61,114 nt of DNA. Origin: an uncultured Rhodospirillales bacterium (GTDB taxonomy: Bacteria; Pseudomonadota; Alphaproteobacteria; Acetobacterales; Acetobacteraceae). A program made the position numbers and the translations under genes. Positions within the stretch are counted from its first letter, which is position 1, and the number at the start of each line of letters is the position of its first letter. Location: NCBI GenBank assembly GCA_903845065.1, contig CAIMWH010000193.1:1-61114 (forward strand). The letters run 5' to 3'. The notes under the pieces were generated by a model. That model had not been told where the DNA came from and did no database searches. It saw only the letters and a program-made list of their open reading frames with translations. Shown here in pieces: positions 34,291-44,145 of this stretch.

Positions 34291-35049
34291 TTACCGGCTA
34301 TCCGCGAGGAACGCCATGATGGGCGGCAGCACGATGCCGCTCAGGCTGAACGCTGGCAGGTGGGCGAGGCCGGGCAGGACGACGAAGCGGGCATTCGGGA
34401 TGCGCTGGCTGCCTGATTGCGCCAGCGGGAACGCCGGGTCGGCATCGCCGCAATAGAGGCAGACCGGCATCGTCATCCCCGCCAGCATGTCCTCTATGGT
34501 GTCGCTGCTGGGCACGCAGGCGAGGAAAACCTCGAGATCGGCGGCGCGCAGGCGCTCGGCGTAGGCAGGCGTGACGTGGCCGGCGATTTTCTCGATGGTG
34601 GCGGCGAGAACGCTGGCGCCGCCGGCGGCGATCACCTCGCGCAGCCAGGCGCGGTTGGTCTCGGCATTGCGCGCATAGGGGTGGCTGCCGCCGATCACCA
34701 GCGCATCGAGGCGTTCGGGCGCATGGCGCGCCATGCCGAAGCCGATGAATCCGCCCATCGAGTAGCCCCAGAAATGGGCGCGCGCGATGCCCTCGGCATC
34801 CAGCACGGCGGTGACGTCGGCCACGCGGTGGTGCAGCGCGTAAGCGGCCTCGTCACGCGGCTTGTCGCTGCGGCCGTGGCCTCGGGCGTCGATCAGGATG
34901 AGGCGGTAGTGCGGGCGGAGCGCATCGACATAGCCGCTTTCGGCCCAATCCTCGATGGACTGGGTGAAGCCGTGTTGCAGCACCAGTGGCGGGCCGTCGC
35001 CGATGACCTCGTAGTGGATGCGGGTTCCGGCGTTGTCTGCGTAAGGCAT
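34291..35049 (-). CDS. Alpha/beta hydrolase
   Basis: A 252-residue hydrolase. LVLQHGFTQSIEDW (oxyanion), IDARGHGRSDKP, nucleophile elbow HFWGYSMGGFIG (Ser97), Asp in YCGDADPAFP and His in PGLAHLPAF are all visible, so it should be active. It resembles bromoperoxidase/esterase-type enzymes, and the substrate is unknown. It is divergent from the rhodanese gene. Confidence 0.92.
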   Translation of the reverse strand: MPYADNAGTRIHYEVIGDGPPLVLQHGFTQSIEDWAESGYVDALRPHYRLILIDARGHGRSDKPRDEAAYALHHRVADVTAVLDAEGIARAHFWGYSMGGFIGFGMARHAPERLDALVIGGSHPYARNAETNRAWLREVIAAGGASVLAATIEKIAGHVTPAYAERLRAADLEVFLACVPSSDTIEDMLAGMTMPVCLYCGDADPAFPLAQSGSQRIPNARFVVLPGLAHLPAFSLSGIVLPPIMAFLADSR

Positions 35050-35183
35050 CGCACTCTCCTCGTTCGCCGGGTATTTTTGAGTTCGGCGAGCTTAGGCGTC
35101 ATTTCGCGGCGGCTTCAATGGCGGATGTTGCCGCCGCCCCGCAAACGCCTAGTCTGGCGCCAAAGCCAAGAAGAGGGGACGAC

Positions 35184-36056
35184 ATGCGCGATCCACAGGC
35201 CTTGATCAGCACCGGCGAGCTTGCCGCCATGCTCGGCGATCCGTCGCTGCGGGTGTTCGATTGCACCACTACCACGGTGCCGCCGCCGCCCGGCGTCGAT
35301 GTGCCATATGTGGCGGTGCCCGGCCGGCCCGGCTTCGAGGCGGCACATATTCCGGGCGCCGATTTCCTCGATATCCAGGGCGAGTTCTCCGATCAGACCA
35401 CGGAACTGCGTTTCATGATGGCGCCGGTGCCGCAAATGGCGGCGGCGTTCGGGCGGCATGGGGTGGGGCCCGGCACGCGGGTGGTGCTCTACAGCATCGG
35501 TAGCATGATGATGTCCACGCGCTTCTGGTGGATGCTGCGCGCCCTCGGGTTCGATGCGGCGGTGCTCGATGGTGGCTTCGACAAGTGGCGGGCGGAGGGG
35601 CGGCCGGTTGAAAGCGGGGCGCCCAAGGGCTATCCGCCGGCCAGTTTCGAGGCGGCACCGCGCCCCGGCATGTTTGTCGATCGCGCCACCATGCTCGGCG
35701 AATTGCATCGCCCCGGCACGGTGATCGTCAATGCGCTGAATGACGATCTGCATCGCGGCAACGGCCCCAGCCGCTACGGCCGGCCGGGCCGCGTTCCCGG
35801 CAGCGTGCAGGTTTCGGCGGCCACCCTGGTCGATCCGGCACACAAAACCTTCACCACGCCCGCCGACGCGCAGGCGAAGTTCGCGGCCAAGGGCGTCACC
35901 CCGGACAAGCACGTGATCTGCTATTGCGGCGGCGGGATATCGGCCACCATCGATTTGTTCCTGCTGCACCAGCTCGGCTACGACGACATCACGCTGTATG
36001 ACGCGTCGATGGGCGAATGGGCGCGGGATACGTCGCTGCCGATCGAAACCGGCTGA
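35184..36056 (+). CDS. Sulfurtransferase (two rhodanese domains)
   Basis: A 290-residue thiosulfate/3-mercaptopyruvate-type sulfurtransferase. The inactive first domain contains GFEAAHIPGADFLDIQGEFSD and WWMLRALGFDAAVLDGGFDKWRAEGRPV. The active loop in the second domain is CYCGGGISATID with Cys248. The GRVPGSVQVSA segment is typical. The start at 35184 has AAGAAGAGGGG upstream; an ATG 66 bases earlier would add 22 residues without family similarity. It detoxifies or transfers sulfane sulfur in the cytoplasm. Confidence 0.94.
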   Translation: MRDPQALISTGELAAMLGDPSLRVFDCTTTTVPPPPGVDVPYVAVPGRPGFEAAHIPGADFLDIQGEFSDQTTELRFMMAPVPQMAAAFGRHGVGPGTRVVLYSIGSMMMSTRFWWMLRALGFDAAVLDGGFDKWRAEGRPVESGAPKGYPPASFEAAPRPGMFVDRATMLGELHRPGTVIVNALNDDLHRGNGPSRYGRPGRVPGSVQVSAATLVDPAHKTFTTPADAQAKFAAKGVTPDKHVICYCGGGISATIDLFLLHQLGYDDITLYDASMGEWARDTSLPIETG

Positions 36057-36068
36057 CCGCGCGCGGCG

Positions 36069-36094
36069 GGTGGCGGACCGGATGGCCCGCCACC
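36069..36094. terminator. Hairpin between convergent rhodanese and ABC genes
   Basis: GGTGGCGG (36069-36076) pairs perfectly with CCGCCACC (36087-36094) around a 10-base loop. An alternative stem ACCGGA/TCCGGT (36077-36082 with 36097-36102) excludes the first. It lies in the 48-base gap between convergent stops, so it may terminate both ways, but there is no T tract. Confidence 0.4.
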
Positions 36095-36104
36095 TGGTCC
36101 GGTA

Positions 36105-36947
36105 TCAGGGCAGCGGGGTGAACTGCAGGTCCTTGAACGGCACCACTTTGTCCGTCCGCACCATCTTGAACTCGGTGTTCGGGCCGAGCCACTTGTCCCA
36201 CAGGGTGTTGATTTCGCCGGCCTGGTCCATCGCGAGGAGGGTTGCGTTGACCTTGGCGAGCAGGGCGGGCTCGTCCTTCTTCATGCCCACGCCGATCGGC
36301 TGGTAGACCATGGGCTCGGCGATCATCTTGAGCGGCACGCCGGCGGTCTTGGACTCATTGACCAGCTTGGTGATGGTCATTGTGTTGGCGACCATGCCGA
36401 CGGCCTTGTTCTGCTGCACGGCCATGTAGACGGAGCCGGTGTCCTGGAAGGTCAGCGGATCGGAGTTGTTCAGCTTGATGGCCAGCTCCGAGGTCGAGCC
36501 CTTGGTGGAGGCCAGGCGCTTGCCGGTGAAATCGGCCTTCTTGGTGCCGGCGTCGGTCGCCTTCACTGCCAGCATTTCCTTAGCCAAGTAGTACGGGTCG
36601 CTGAACTGGATCTGCTCGGCGCGGCTCAGGGTGTAGGCGAGGTTGGCGATGGTGACATCGACGCGGCCGAGCTTCACCTCGGGCACGCGGCCTTCGACCG
36701 AGAGCGGGGTGATTTTGGCGGTGACACCCCAATGCTTGGCGATGGCGTTGCAGAGATCGACGTCAAAGCCGACCATTTCGCGGGTTTTCACGTCCGGCGC
36801 GGCGAAGGGCGGCACGTCGGCGAAGGTGCCGCAGCGCAGCTCCTTGCGGGCCATGAGATCGCCGAGCTGGTCGGCCTGGGCGGGTAGGGCCGCGCCGGTG
36901 AAAGCCAGCGCCAGGGCGGCGAGGGCGAGCGGGGTTTTCAACTGCAT
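36105..36947 (-). CDS. Polar amino-acid ABC transporter substrate-binding protein
   Basis: Family 3 periplasmic binding protein, 280 residues. Sec signal MQLKTPLALAALALAFTGAALPAQA. Then RKELRCGTFADVPPFA, MVGFDVDLCNAIAKHWGV, the ligand Arg region VEGRVPEVKLGRVDVTIANLAYTLSRAEQIQFSDPYY and the closing INTLWDKWLG. It binds an amino acid or related zwitterion. Last gene of the SDR-ABC operon, 32 bases after the ATPase. The aspartate/glutamate-like or 5-oxoproline-like ligand suggested by the regulon is inference. Confidence 0.95.
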   Translation of the reverse strand: MQLKTPLALAALALAFTGAALPAQADQLGDLMARKELRCGTFADVPPFAAPDVKTREMVGFDVDLCNAIAKHWGVTAKITPLSVEGRVPEVKLGRVDVTIANLAYTLSRAEQIQFSDPYYLAKEMLAVKATDAGTKKADFTGKRLASTKGSTSELAIKLNNSDPLTFQDTGSVYMAVQQNKAVGMVANTMTITKLVNESKTAGVPLKMIAEPMVYQPIGVGMKKDEPALLAKVNATLLAMDQAGEINTLWDKWLGPNTEFKMVRTDKVVPFKDLQFTPLP

Positions 36948-36979
36948 CTAGGGTCTCCTCTGTTGATTGAAGCGGGGTG

Positions 36980-37714
36980 TCATCGGGACCGCAGGTCCGA
37001 CAGGAAGCGCTGGGCGCGCGGGTGCTGCGGGGCGCCGAAGAAGGCGTCGGGGGTGCCGGTTTCGAGAATCCGCCCGGCATCCATGAACCACACGCGATCG
37101 GCGACATCGCGGGCGAAGCTCATTTCGTGGGTGACACACATCATGGTCATGCCGTCCTGCGCCAGGCCGCGGATGACGGCGAGCACTTCGCCCACCATTT
37201 CCGGGTCAAGTGCACTGGTCGGCTCGTCGAACAGCATGGCTGGCGGTTCCATGGCGAGCGCGCGGGCGATGGCGACGCGCTGCTGCTGGCCGCCGGAGAG
37301 CTGGGCGGGGAAGGAGTGGGCGCGGTTGGCGAGGCCAACGCGGTCAAGCAATGCCATCGCGCGGTCCCGTGCGGCGGCGCGGCCGAGGCCGTTCACCCGG
37401 TGCGGCGAGAGAATGATGTTGTCGAGCGCCGAGAGATGGGGGAACAAGTTGAAGCTCTGGAACACGAAGCCGATGCGGCTGCGCAGCTTGTTCAACTCGG
37501 CGCCGCTCATCTTGGCGTGCACATTGCGCCCCTCGAACAGGATGGCGCCGGAGCGGATTTCCTCCAGGCGGTTCACCGTGCGGATCAGGGTGGATTTGCC
37601 CGAGCCGGACGGGCCGCAGACCACCACCACCTCGCCGCGATCGACATTGGCGTTGATGTCCACCAAGGCGCGGTAGTCACCGAACCATTTGTTGACGTCC
37701 TGGAACCGGATCAT
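36980..37714 (-). CDS. Polar amino-acid ABC transporter ATPase (GlnQ/HisP-like)
   Basis: A 244-residue ATPase. Walker [19 protein letters not shown] (about 34-51), Q-loop [13 protein letters not shown], signature [19 protein letters not shown], Walker [17 protein letters not shown] and H-loop CVTHEM. The C-terminal [20 protein letters not shown] is typical of the PAAT class. Overlaps the permease stop by ATGA. Confidence 0.96.
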   Translation of the reverse strand: MIRFQDVNKWFGDYRALVDINANVDRGEVVVVCGPSGSGKSTLIRTVNRLEEIRSGAILFEGRNVHAKMSGAELNKLRSRIGFVFQSFNLFPHLSALDNIILSPHRVNGLGRAAARDRAMALLDRVGLANRAHSFPAQLSGGQQQRVAIARALAMEPPAMLFDEPTSALDPEMVGEVLAVIRGLAQDGMTMMCVTHEMSFARDVADRVWFMDAGRILETGTPDAFFGAPQHPRAQRFLSDLRSR

Positions 37715-38448
37715 CCGGCTGTCTCCATGATGGCGAGGGGGGCGGCGCCGGGGCCGGCGCGGCGGGTGGCGATGCGGCGTTCCAGCCAGGTGGCCGCCGC
37801 GGTAAGGCCGAAGCAGACGACGTAGTAGGTGAGCGCCAGGATCAGGAAGACCTCGAACGGCTTGGTCAGCAGCCGGTTGTTGATCTGGCTGGCCGCGAAG
37901 GTGAGCTCGGGCACGTTGATCACGTAGCCGAGGGTGGTTTCCTTGATGGTGGAGATGAACTGGCTGAGGATCGCCGGCAGCATGTTATAGAGGGCCTGGG
38001 GCAGGATCACGTAGCGCATGGCACGCGGATAGGAGTGGCCGAGGGCGCGGGCGGCATCCATCTGGCCGGCGGGCAGGGACTGGATGCCGGCGCGGACGAC
38101 CTCGCTGAGAAAGGCGCCCTCGTAGATCACCAGCGTGCACACCATGGTGGCGAAGCCCGGCACATTGGCGCCGAGCAGCAGCGGGAACAGGAAGTACACC
38201 CAGAAGATGATCATCAGCAGCGGCACGCCGCGCACCAGGTAGACCAGCGCGGTGGCGGGCGCGCGCAGCAGCCGCCAGCGGGAAATTCGTGCCAGCGCGA
38301 TCAGCACGCTGAGCGGGAATGCCAGCACGATGCCGAGCACCGACAGCATCAGGGTGGCCGCGATGCCGCCGAGCGGGCCGTTGGGGTACTGGCCGACCAG
38401 CAAGAGCAGCCAGTTTTCCGAGATGATGGAGATCGCGCCCTGCAACAT
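37711..38448 (-). CDS. Polar amino-acid ABC transporter permease 2
   Basis: HisM/GltK-type inner-membrane permease, 245 residues. [29 protein letters not shown] in the first helices, [27 protein letters not shown], and the EAA loop [38 protein letters not shown]. It starts 3 bases after permease 1 and forms the heterodimeric channel with it. Confidence 0.95.
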   Translation of the reverse strand: MLQGAISIISENWLLLLVGQYPNGPLGGIAATLMLSVLGIVLAFPLSVLIALARISRWRLLRAPATALVYLVRGVPLLMIIFWVYFLFPLLLGANVPGFATMVCTLVIYEGAFLSEVVRAGIQSLPAGQMDAARALGHSYPRAMRYVILPQALYNMLPAILSQFISTIKETTLGYVINVPELTFAASQINNRLLTKPFEVFLILALTYYVVCFGLTAAATWLERRIATRRAGPGAAPLAIMETAG

Positions 38449-38451
38449 CGC

Positions 38452-39164
38452 TCAGCGCGCCCCGGCCAGGGTGGCGCGGCGGCTGAGTGCGGCACCGGCC
38501 GCCATCATCAGCAGCGAGCACGCGAGGTAGAGGATGGTGGCGATGAGGTAGGTTTCGAAGGTGCGGAAGCTTTCGCTCTCCACCTCCTTCACCGCGTGGG
38601 TGAGTTCGGCCACCCCGATCGCCATGGCGAGGCTGCTGTTCTTGAACAGCGAGACGGTGTGGTTCACCAGCGCCGGCAGCGCATTGCGGAATGCCTGCGG
38701 CATCAGCACGAAGCGCATGGTGCCGACATAACCATGCCCGAGGGCGCGGGCGGCTTCCTCCTGGCCAGGGGAAACCGAGCGCAGGCCGGAGCGGAGGTCT
38801 TCGCTGAAATAGGCCGCCTGGCAGAGCCCGAGGCCGACGATGGCGAAAATCGCCTCGCCACTGTGGTCGCTGAGCCACTCCTGCATCGCATCCGGGAAGA
38901 GGCTCGAAATGCCGAAATACCACAGCATCAGCTGCACCAGCGTCGGCACATTGCGGTGGTAGGAGATGTATGCGGCCACCACGCCCTCGGCGATGCGGCT
39001 GCCGATATGGCCAAGCGGCAGCAGGCGGACGGCGAGCAGCAGGATGCCGAGCGACATCGCGAGCACCCAGGAGCCGATGGCGATGACGAACGTCATGCCG
39101 ATGCCATGCAGCAGCATGGCGCTGAACCCGGGGTTCAGCAGGATGGCAAGGAGGTCGAACCCCT

Positions 39165-39168
<4 letters not shown>
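38452..39168 (-). CDS. Polar amino-acid ABC transporter permease 1
   Basis: HisQ/GltJ-type permease, 238 residues. Membrane helices start at MLLHGIGMTFVIAIGSWVLAMSLGILL; the RNVPTLVQLMLWYFG and EAA loop GQEEAARALGHGYVGTMRFVLMPQAFRNALPALVNHTV motifs are typical. The start at 39168 overlaps the SDR stop by ATGA, so it is translationally coupled to that enzyme. Confidence 0.95.
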
Positions 39169-39911
<743 letters not shown>

Positions 39912-39935
39912 GGCAGTCCCCGCAAGCTTGATGAT

Positions 39936-40001
39936 GACGCTATCGATGGCGATTTCAGTGCGCCAAGACGGATTGGCGCTGGCACGATAAGAGGCGCTTA
40001 T
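39936..40001 (-). promoter_or_regulatory. Promoter module A (LysR box + core) for the SDR/amino-acid ABC operon
   Basis: Read on the minus strand: ATAAGCGCCTCTTAT (40001-39987; ATA-N9-TAT, perfect ATAAG/CTTAT arms), 17 bases, GTCTTGGCGC (39969-39960), 15 bases, GATAGCGTC (39944-39936). The box overlaps the TAA stop of pxpA. GTCTTGG is part of an inverted repeat GCGCCAA-N6-TTGGCGC (39960-39979). If GATAGC is the -10, the LysR box centre falls near -62, the usual activator position. Confidence 0.7.
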
Positions 40002-40762
40002 GTCTGGCGGGAAACCGGGACGATCCGCCCGCCGCCGTGTTCGATCTCGGCCCGGATGCGGCGCGCCAGATCAACCGCCCCATCCGTGTCGCCGTGGAGC
40101 AGGATGGAGCGCGGGCGCATGGCGAGCGGCTTGCCGGAATGGGTGATCACGGTGCCGCTGTCCAGCATCCGGCGGACGCGTTCGAGCACCAGGGCAGGGT
40201 CGTGGATGACGGAATTCGGCAGTTTGCGGGGCACCAGCAGGCCCGCGTCATCATAGGCGCGGTCGGCGAGGAATGTGGTCACCACCCGCAGCCCGGCGCT
40301 GGCGGCGGCGCCCTCGATGGCCTGGCTGCTGGAGGAGATGATGGTGAGGGCGGGGTCAAACGCGGCGACGGCGCGGACCAGGGGGAGTGCCAGCGCGGCG
40401 TCCCCGGCGGCGAGATTGCCCAGGGCGCCATGGAAACTCATATGCGTCACCCGTTGGCCCGCCGCCTGCGCGATGCCGGCCAGGGCGCCGAGCTGGTAGA
40501 TCACCATGGTGGCGAGTTCTTCGGTTTCGATCTGCATCACCCGGCGGCCGAAGCCCTGGCGGTCCGGAAAGCCGACATGGGCGCCGATATCCACGCCACG
40601 TTCGGCGGCGAGGCGTACGGTGCGCGCCATGATCAGCGGGTCCCCGGCGTGGAAGCCGCAGGCGATGTTGGCGGAGGAGACGATATCGAGCAGGGCGGCG
40701 TCGTCCCCGATGGTCCAGGCGCCGTAGCCCTCGGCGAGGTCGGCGTTGAGGTCGATATCCAT
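39998..40762 (-). CDS. pxpA: 5-oxoprolinase subunit A (LamB/YcsF family)
   Basis: LamB/YcsF protein, 254 residues. The family start DLNADLAEGYGAWTIGDDAALLDIVSSANIACGFHAGDP is unmistakable, followed by GAHVGFPDRQGFGRR and GALGNLAAGDAAL. In the PxpABC complex this subunit acts with PxpB and PxpC in ATP-dependent opening of 5-oxoproline to glutamate. Here it is the last gene of an operon that also carries biotin carboxylase and carrier genes, so the substrate may be another lactam or a urea-like compound. It starts 5 bases after the degenerate carrier gene. Confidence 0.95.
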   Translation of the reverse strand: MDIDLNADLAEGYGAWTIGDDAALLDIVSSANIACGFHAGDPLIMARTVRLAAERGVDIGAHVGFPDRQGFGRRVMQIETEELATMVIYQLGALAGIAQAAGQRVTHMSFHGALGNLAAGDAALALPLVRAVAAFDPALTIISSSSQAIEGAAASAGLRVVTTFLADRAYDDAGLLVPRKLPNSVIHDPALVLERVRRMLDSGTVITHSGKPLAMRPRSILLHGDTDGAVDLARRIRAEIEHGGGRIVPVSRQT

Positions 40763-40767
40763 GGGGC

Positions 40768-41166
40768 CTACTCCGCGACAGGGTGAAGGGCGACGAGCGG
40801 CGTGCCGTAGCCGACGGTGGCGCCGGAGGTGGCGAGGATTTCAGCGACGATGCCGGGCACCGGGGCCGTCACCGGCAGCAGCAGGGCGCCGATCCGCAGC
40901 AGCGCCACCGGCTGGCCGGCCTCGACGAGGGTGCCGGCCGGGGCGAGCAGCGTATCGTGCAGCGGGTGGGCGGGGAGGAATACGCCGACCGAGGGGGACG
41001 TCACGCTATGAAGCGTGACGGGTTCCGCGATGGGAGTGACATGGCCGGCATCCTGGCGGAGGCGGAGGCGGAGGTGGCAGCCGGGGCCGCGCAGTTCGAG
41101 TTCCGCGAGGTCGGTCTCGGCCAGCCAGGCGGAGAGGCGGGCGATATCGGGCGCGGAGAGGGTCAT
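40768..41166 (-). CDS. Biotin-carrier-like protein with no lysine
   Basis: A 132-residue AccB-like protein, paralogous to the accB product of the same operon (compare IARLSAWLAETDLAELELRGPGCHLRLRLR with IKALIDTMAASDLSEMEVSEKGWTLRLSRR). The C-terminal barrel is recognisable (PVALLRIGALLLPVTAPVPGIVAEI), but the EAMK biotin site is replaced by RIGALL. The whole protein has no lysine, so it cannot be biotinylated or lipoylated in the usual way. It is coupled to pxpC by ATGA and has good coding character, which argues for a conserved structural or regulatory role rather than decay. Confidence 0.88.
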   Translation of the reverse strand: MTLSAPDIARLSAWLAETDLAELELRGPGCHLRLRLRQDAGHVTPIAEPVTLHSVTSPSVGVFLPAHPLHDTLLAPAGTLVEAGQPVALLRIGALLLPVTAPVPGIVAEILATSGATVGYGTPLVALHPVAE

Positions 41167-42146
41167 CGTGCGGCACTCCGCATGCGGTGCAGGCCGGCGA
41201 GGCGGTCCAGTCCGGCGAGCCAGGCTTCGTTGGCGTCACGCGCGGCCAGGGCGCTGGTCCAATCGGTCTCGATGAAATGGAAACGGCTGCCGATGGGGGC
41301 CTGGCCGAGGCGCCAGAGGTCGGCTTCGATGATGGTGCCGATCTTGGGGTAGCCGCCGGATGGCTGGGCGTCACGCATCTGCACGATGGGCTGCCCGCCA
41401 TGCGGCACCTGGATGACGCCGGGGACGATGCCGTGCGAGCGGAGTTCGATGGGGGCCTCGGGTGTGAGGGTGGGGCCGGCAAGGCGGTAGCCGTAGCGGT
41501 CGCTCTGCGGCGTGATGCGCCAGGGCTCGGCCCAGAAGGCGGCGCGGGAGGCGGCCGTGTAGCGGGCGTATTCGGCCGAGGGCAGCACGCGGATGGCGGG
41601 CAGCCCGCCACGCTCAAGCGGCAAGGCGAGGGCGGGGGGCATGGCGCCGAAGCCGGTGATGCGGGCGGCGGCGGTGCCGGTGCGGAGGTGGTCACCCTGG
41701 CGCAGGGCGCGGCCCTCATGGCCGCCGAAGGCGCCGCGCAACTGGGTGCTGCGGGAGCCGAGCACGTCCGGCACGTCGATCCCGCCGGCCACGCACAGGT
41801 AGGCGCGGCTCGCCCGCCAGGTGGTGCCGGTGGGCAGGCCCAGGCGGAGGGTTTGTCCCGCCGTGGCTGCGCCGGACCACCACGGCAGGAGCGGGCGGTC
41901 ATCGAGACGGGCGGCGCAGTCCGCACCGGTGAGGGCAAAGGCGCAGGGTTCGGTGAACCGCACCAGGAAGGGGAAGACCTGGATTTCGATCGCCGCGGCG
42001 CCGGCCGGATTGCCGAGCAGGAGGTTGCCGGCGGCGAGGGCCAGCGGGTCCATCGCGCCCGATGTGCCGACGCCCCAGTTGAGCGCGCCGGTGCGCCCGA
42101 GGTCCTGCACGGTGGCGAGCGCGGTGTCGGACAGGATTTCGATCAT
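41163..42146 (-). CDS. pxpC: 5-oxoprolinase subunit C / biotin-dependent carboxyltransferase-like (KipA)
   Basis: KipA/PxpC family, 327 residues, homologous to half of the carboxyltransferase domain of urea carboxylase. VQDLGRTGALNWGVGTSGAMDPLALAAGNLLLGNPAGAAAIEI, FALTGADCAARLDDRPL, AYLCVAGGIDVPDVLGSRSTQLRGAFGGHEGRAL and PHGGQPIVQMRDAQPSGGYPKIG are family hallmarks. Overlaps pxpB by ATGA. It works as a pair with PxpB. Confidence 0.95.
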   Translation of the reverse strand: MIEILSDTALATVQDLGRTGALNWGVGTSGAMDPLALAAGNLLLGNPAGAAAIEIQVFPFLVRFTEPCAFALTGADCAARLDDRPLLPWWSGAATAGQTLRLGLPTGTTWRASRAYLCVAGGIDVPDVLGSRSTQLRGAFGGHEGRALRQGDHLRTGTAAARITGFGAMPPALALPLERGGLPAIRVLPSAEYARYTAASRAAFWAEPWRITPQSDRYGYRLAGPTLTPEAPIELRSHGIVPGVIQVPHGGQPIVQMRDAQPSGGYPKIGTIIEADLWRLGQAPIGSRFHFIETDWTSALAARDANEAWLAGLDRLAGLHRMRSAAR

Positions 42147-42796
42147 CGGATCACCCGTTCGGCGCGGAAGCGGATGGCATCGCCGGGGCGCAGCAGGGCC
42201 GGCGGGTCCCGCGCGGGGTCGAAAAACACCATGGCGGTGGTGCCGATGGTGTTCCAGCCGCTCGGGCCGCTGGAGGCGGAGACGCCGGTTTGCGCGCCAC
42301 CGATGGAAACCGCGCCACCGGGGATGCTGAGCACCGGAACCTTGCGGCGCGGTGTGCTGATCCGCAGGTCCATGCCGCCGAGGTAGCAGTAGCCGGGATG
42401 GCTGCCGAGGGCGAAGACCGGGTATTCGGGCGCGGTATGCAGGGCGACGATGTCATCGATACCGAGGCCGGTATGGGTGATGACGTCGGCCATGTGCGGG
42501 CCGCCGTCGCCACCGTAGGTGACGGGGAGTTCGATCAGCCGTCCGTCCAGCGGCAGCGGCGCGGCGGCTTCCCAGGCTTGGTGGAGGCGGGCTTCGAGGG
42601 CGTCGAGATTGCGGGGCGCACGGGCGAAGGCGAGCATCAGATTGTTCATGCCTGGCACCGCCTCGCGCACTTCCGGCCAGGTTTCGGCCTCCAGCGCCAG
42701 GGCCCAGATGCGCTGCTGCGTCGGCAGGTCGGTTTCGCCCGGCGCATCGAACAGCAGGGCGGTGGTTCCCAGCAGGGTGATCACCGGGACGGTCAT
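42143..42796 (-). CDS. pxpB: 5-oxoprolinase subunit B (KipI family)
   Basis: KipI/PxpB family, 217 residues. HPGYCYLGGMDLRISTPRRKVPVLSIPGGAVSIGGAQTGVSASSGPSGWNTIGTT is the diagnostic block (about residues 135-190), followed by DPARDPPALLRPGDAIRF. Paired with PxpC it resembles the split carboxyltransferase of urea carboxylase. It is coupled by ATGA to the biotin carboxylase gene upstream, which favours a carboxylase-linked complex. Confidence 0.95.
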   Translation of the reverse strand: MTVPVITLLGTTALLFDAPGETDLPTQQRIWALALEAETWPEVREAVPGMNNLMLAFARAPRNLDALEARLHQAWEAAAPLPLDGRLIELPVTYGGDGGPHMADVITHTGLGIDDIVALHTAPEYPVFALGSHPGYCYLGGMDLRISTPRRKVPVLSIPGGAVSIGGAQTGVSASSGPSGWNTIGTTAMVFFDPARDPPALLRPGDAIRFRAERVIR

Positions 42797-44145
42797 GCGG
42801 CAAGCCAGCGTTCGAGGTGATGGATATCGAAGCCGCCAGCAATCACGCCGGGCTCGCGGACGAGACGGCGGTGCAGCAGTAGGTTGGTATCGATGCCGCC
42901 GACCCGCATTTCATCAAGCGCCGCGCGCAGGCGGTGCAGCGCCTCGGCCCGGGTGGCGCCGTGGACGATGAGTTTCGCGATCATCGAGTCGTAGTGGGGC
43001 GAGACGGTGGCGCCGGCTTCCATGTGAGTGTCGATCCGCACGCCGGGACCGCCGGGCAGGTGCCATGCGATGATGCGGCCGGGGGAGGGCGCGAAGGTTT
43101 CGGGATGTTCGGCATTGATGCGGCATTCGAAGGCGTGGCCGTGGCACACGATATCGGGTTGGCGCAGGGCGAGCGGTTCGCCGGTGGCGACGCGGAGCTG
43201 GAGTTGGACGAGGTCCAGCCCGCTCACCATTTCGGTGACCGTGTGCTCGACCTGCACGCGGGTATTCATCTCGATGAAGTAGAACGCGCTGTCCTCCACC
43301 AGGAATTCGAAGGTGCCGAGGCCGCGGTAGCCGATGCGCCGGCAGGCTTCGACGCAGCTTTCACCGATGGCGGCGATGGTTTCGGCCGGAATCCCCGGCG
43401 CGGGCGCTTCCTCCACCACCTTCTGATGGCGGCGTTGCAGCGAGCAGTCGCGGCTGCCGAGCCACAGAGTGGTGCCGTGGTGATCGGCCAGGACCTGGAT
43501 TTCGACATGACGGGGATGGCCGAGGAATTTTTCGAGGTAGACCTCGGAGTTGCCGAAAGCGCGGCGCGCCTCCTCCTGGGTGAGGGCCACGGCCTCGGAC
43601 AACGCGGCGGCATCGCGGACCAGGCGCATGCCACGCCCGCCACCGCCGCCGGCCGCCTTGACGATGACGGGGTAGCCGATGGCGCGCGCCAGATCGTGCA
43701 GGGCGGCGGGGTCGTCGGGCAGGGCGGCGTCCGGCCCGGGCACGCAGGGCACGCCGGCGGCACGCATGGCGCGCTTGGCGGCGATTTTGTCGCCCATCAG
43801 TCGGATGGCGGCGGAGGGCGGGCCGATTAGGGTGAGGCCCGCCGCCTCCACGCGTTCGGCGAAATCGGCGTTCTCGGCGAGGAAGCCATAGCCGGGATGG
43901 ATCGCCTGAGCGCCGCTGAGTTCGGCGGCGAACAGGAGGGCCGCTTGGTCGAGATAGCTGTCGCGCGCGGCGGCCGGGCCGATGCACAGCGCCTGGTCCG
44001 CGAGGCGGACGTGGGGGGCGTCCCGGTCGGGCTCGGAGAACACCGCGACGGTGCGCAGGCCAAGGCCGCGGCAGGCGCGCTGGATGCGCAGCGCGATCTC
44101 GCCGCGATTGGCGATCAGCACGGTGTCGAAGGCGGGACGGCTCAC
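42793..44145 (-). CDS. accC: Biotin carboxylase (AccC-like)
   Basis: ATP-grasp biotin carboxylase of 450 residues. N-terminal FDTVLIANRGEIALRIQRACRGLG, HPGYGFLAENADFAERVEAAGL, glycine loop AAGGGGGRGMRLV, VYLEKFLGHPRHVEIQVLADHHG, SLQRRHQKVVEEAPAP and catalytic FYFIEMNTRVQVEHTVTE. The start is GTG at 44145, forming GTGA with the accB stop; a longer frame upstream runs inside accB and is not family sequence. It carboxylates the biotin of the adjacent AccB-like carrier. Operon position suggests a second, specialised carboxylase rather than the housekeeping acetyl-CoA carboxylase. Confidence 0.95.
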   Translation of the reverse strand: MSRPAFDTVLIANRGEIALRIQRACRGLGLRTVAVFSEPDRDAPHVRLADQALCIGPAAARDSYLDQAALLFAAELSGAQAIHPGYGFLAENADFAERVEAAGLTLIGPPSAAIRLMGDKIAAKRAMRAAGVPCVPGPDAALPDDPAALHDLARAIGYPVIVKAAGGGGGRGMRLVRDAAALSEAVALTQEEARRAFGNSEVYLEKFLGHPRHVEIQVLADHHGTTLWLGSRDCSLQRRHQKVVEEAPAPGIPAETIAAIGESCVEACRRIGYRGLGTFEFLVEDSAFYFIEMNTRVQVEHTVTEMVSGLDLVQLQLRVATGEPLALRQPDIVCHGHAFECRINAEHPETFAPSPGRIIAWHLPGGPGVRIDTHMEAGATVSPHYDSMIAKLIVHGATRAEALHRLRAALDEMRVGGIDTNLLLHRRLVREPGVIAGGFDIHHLERWLAA

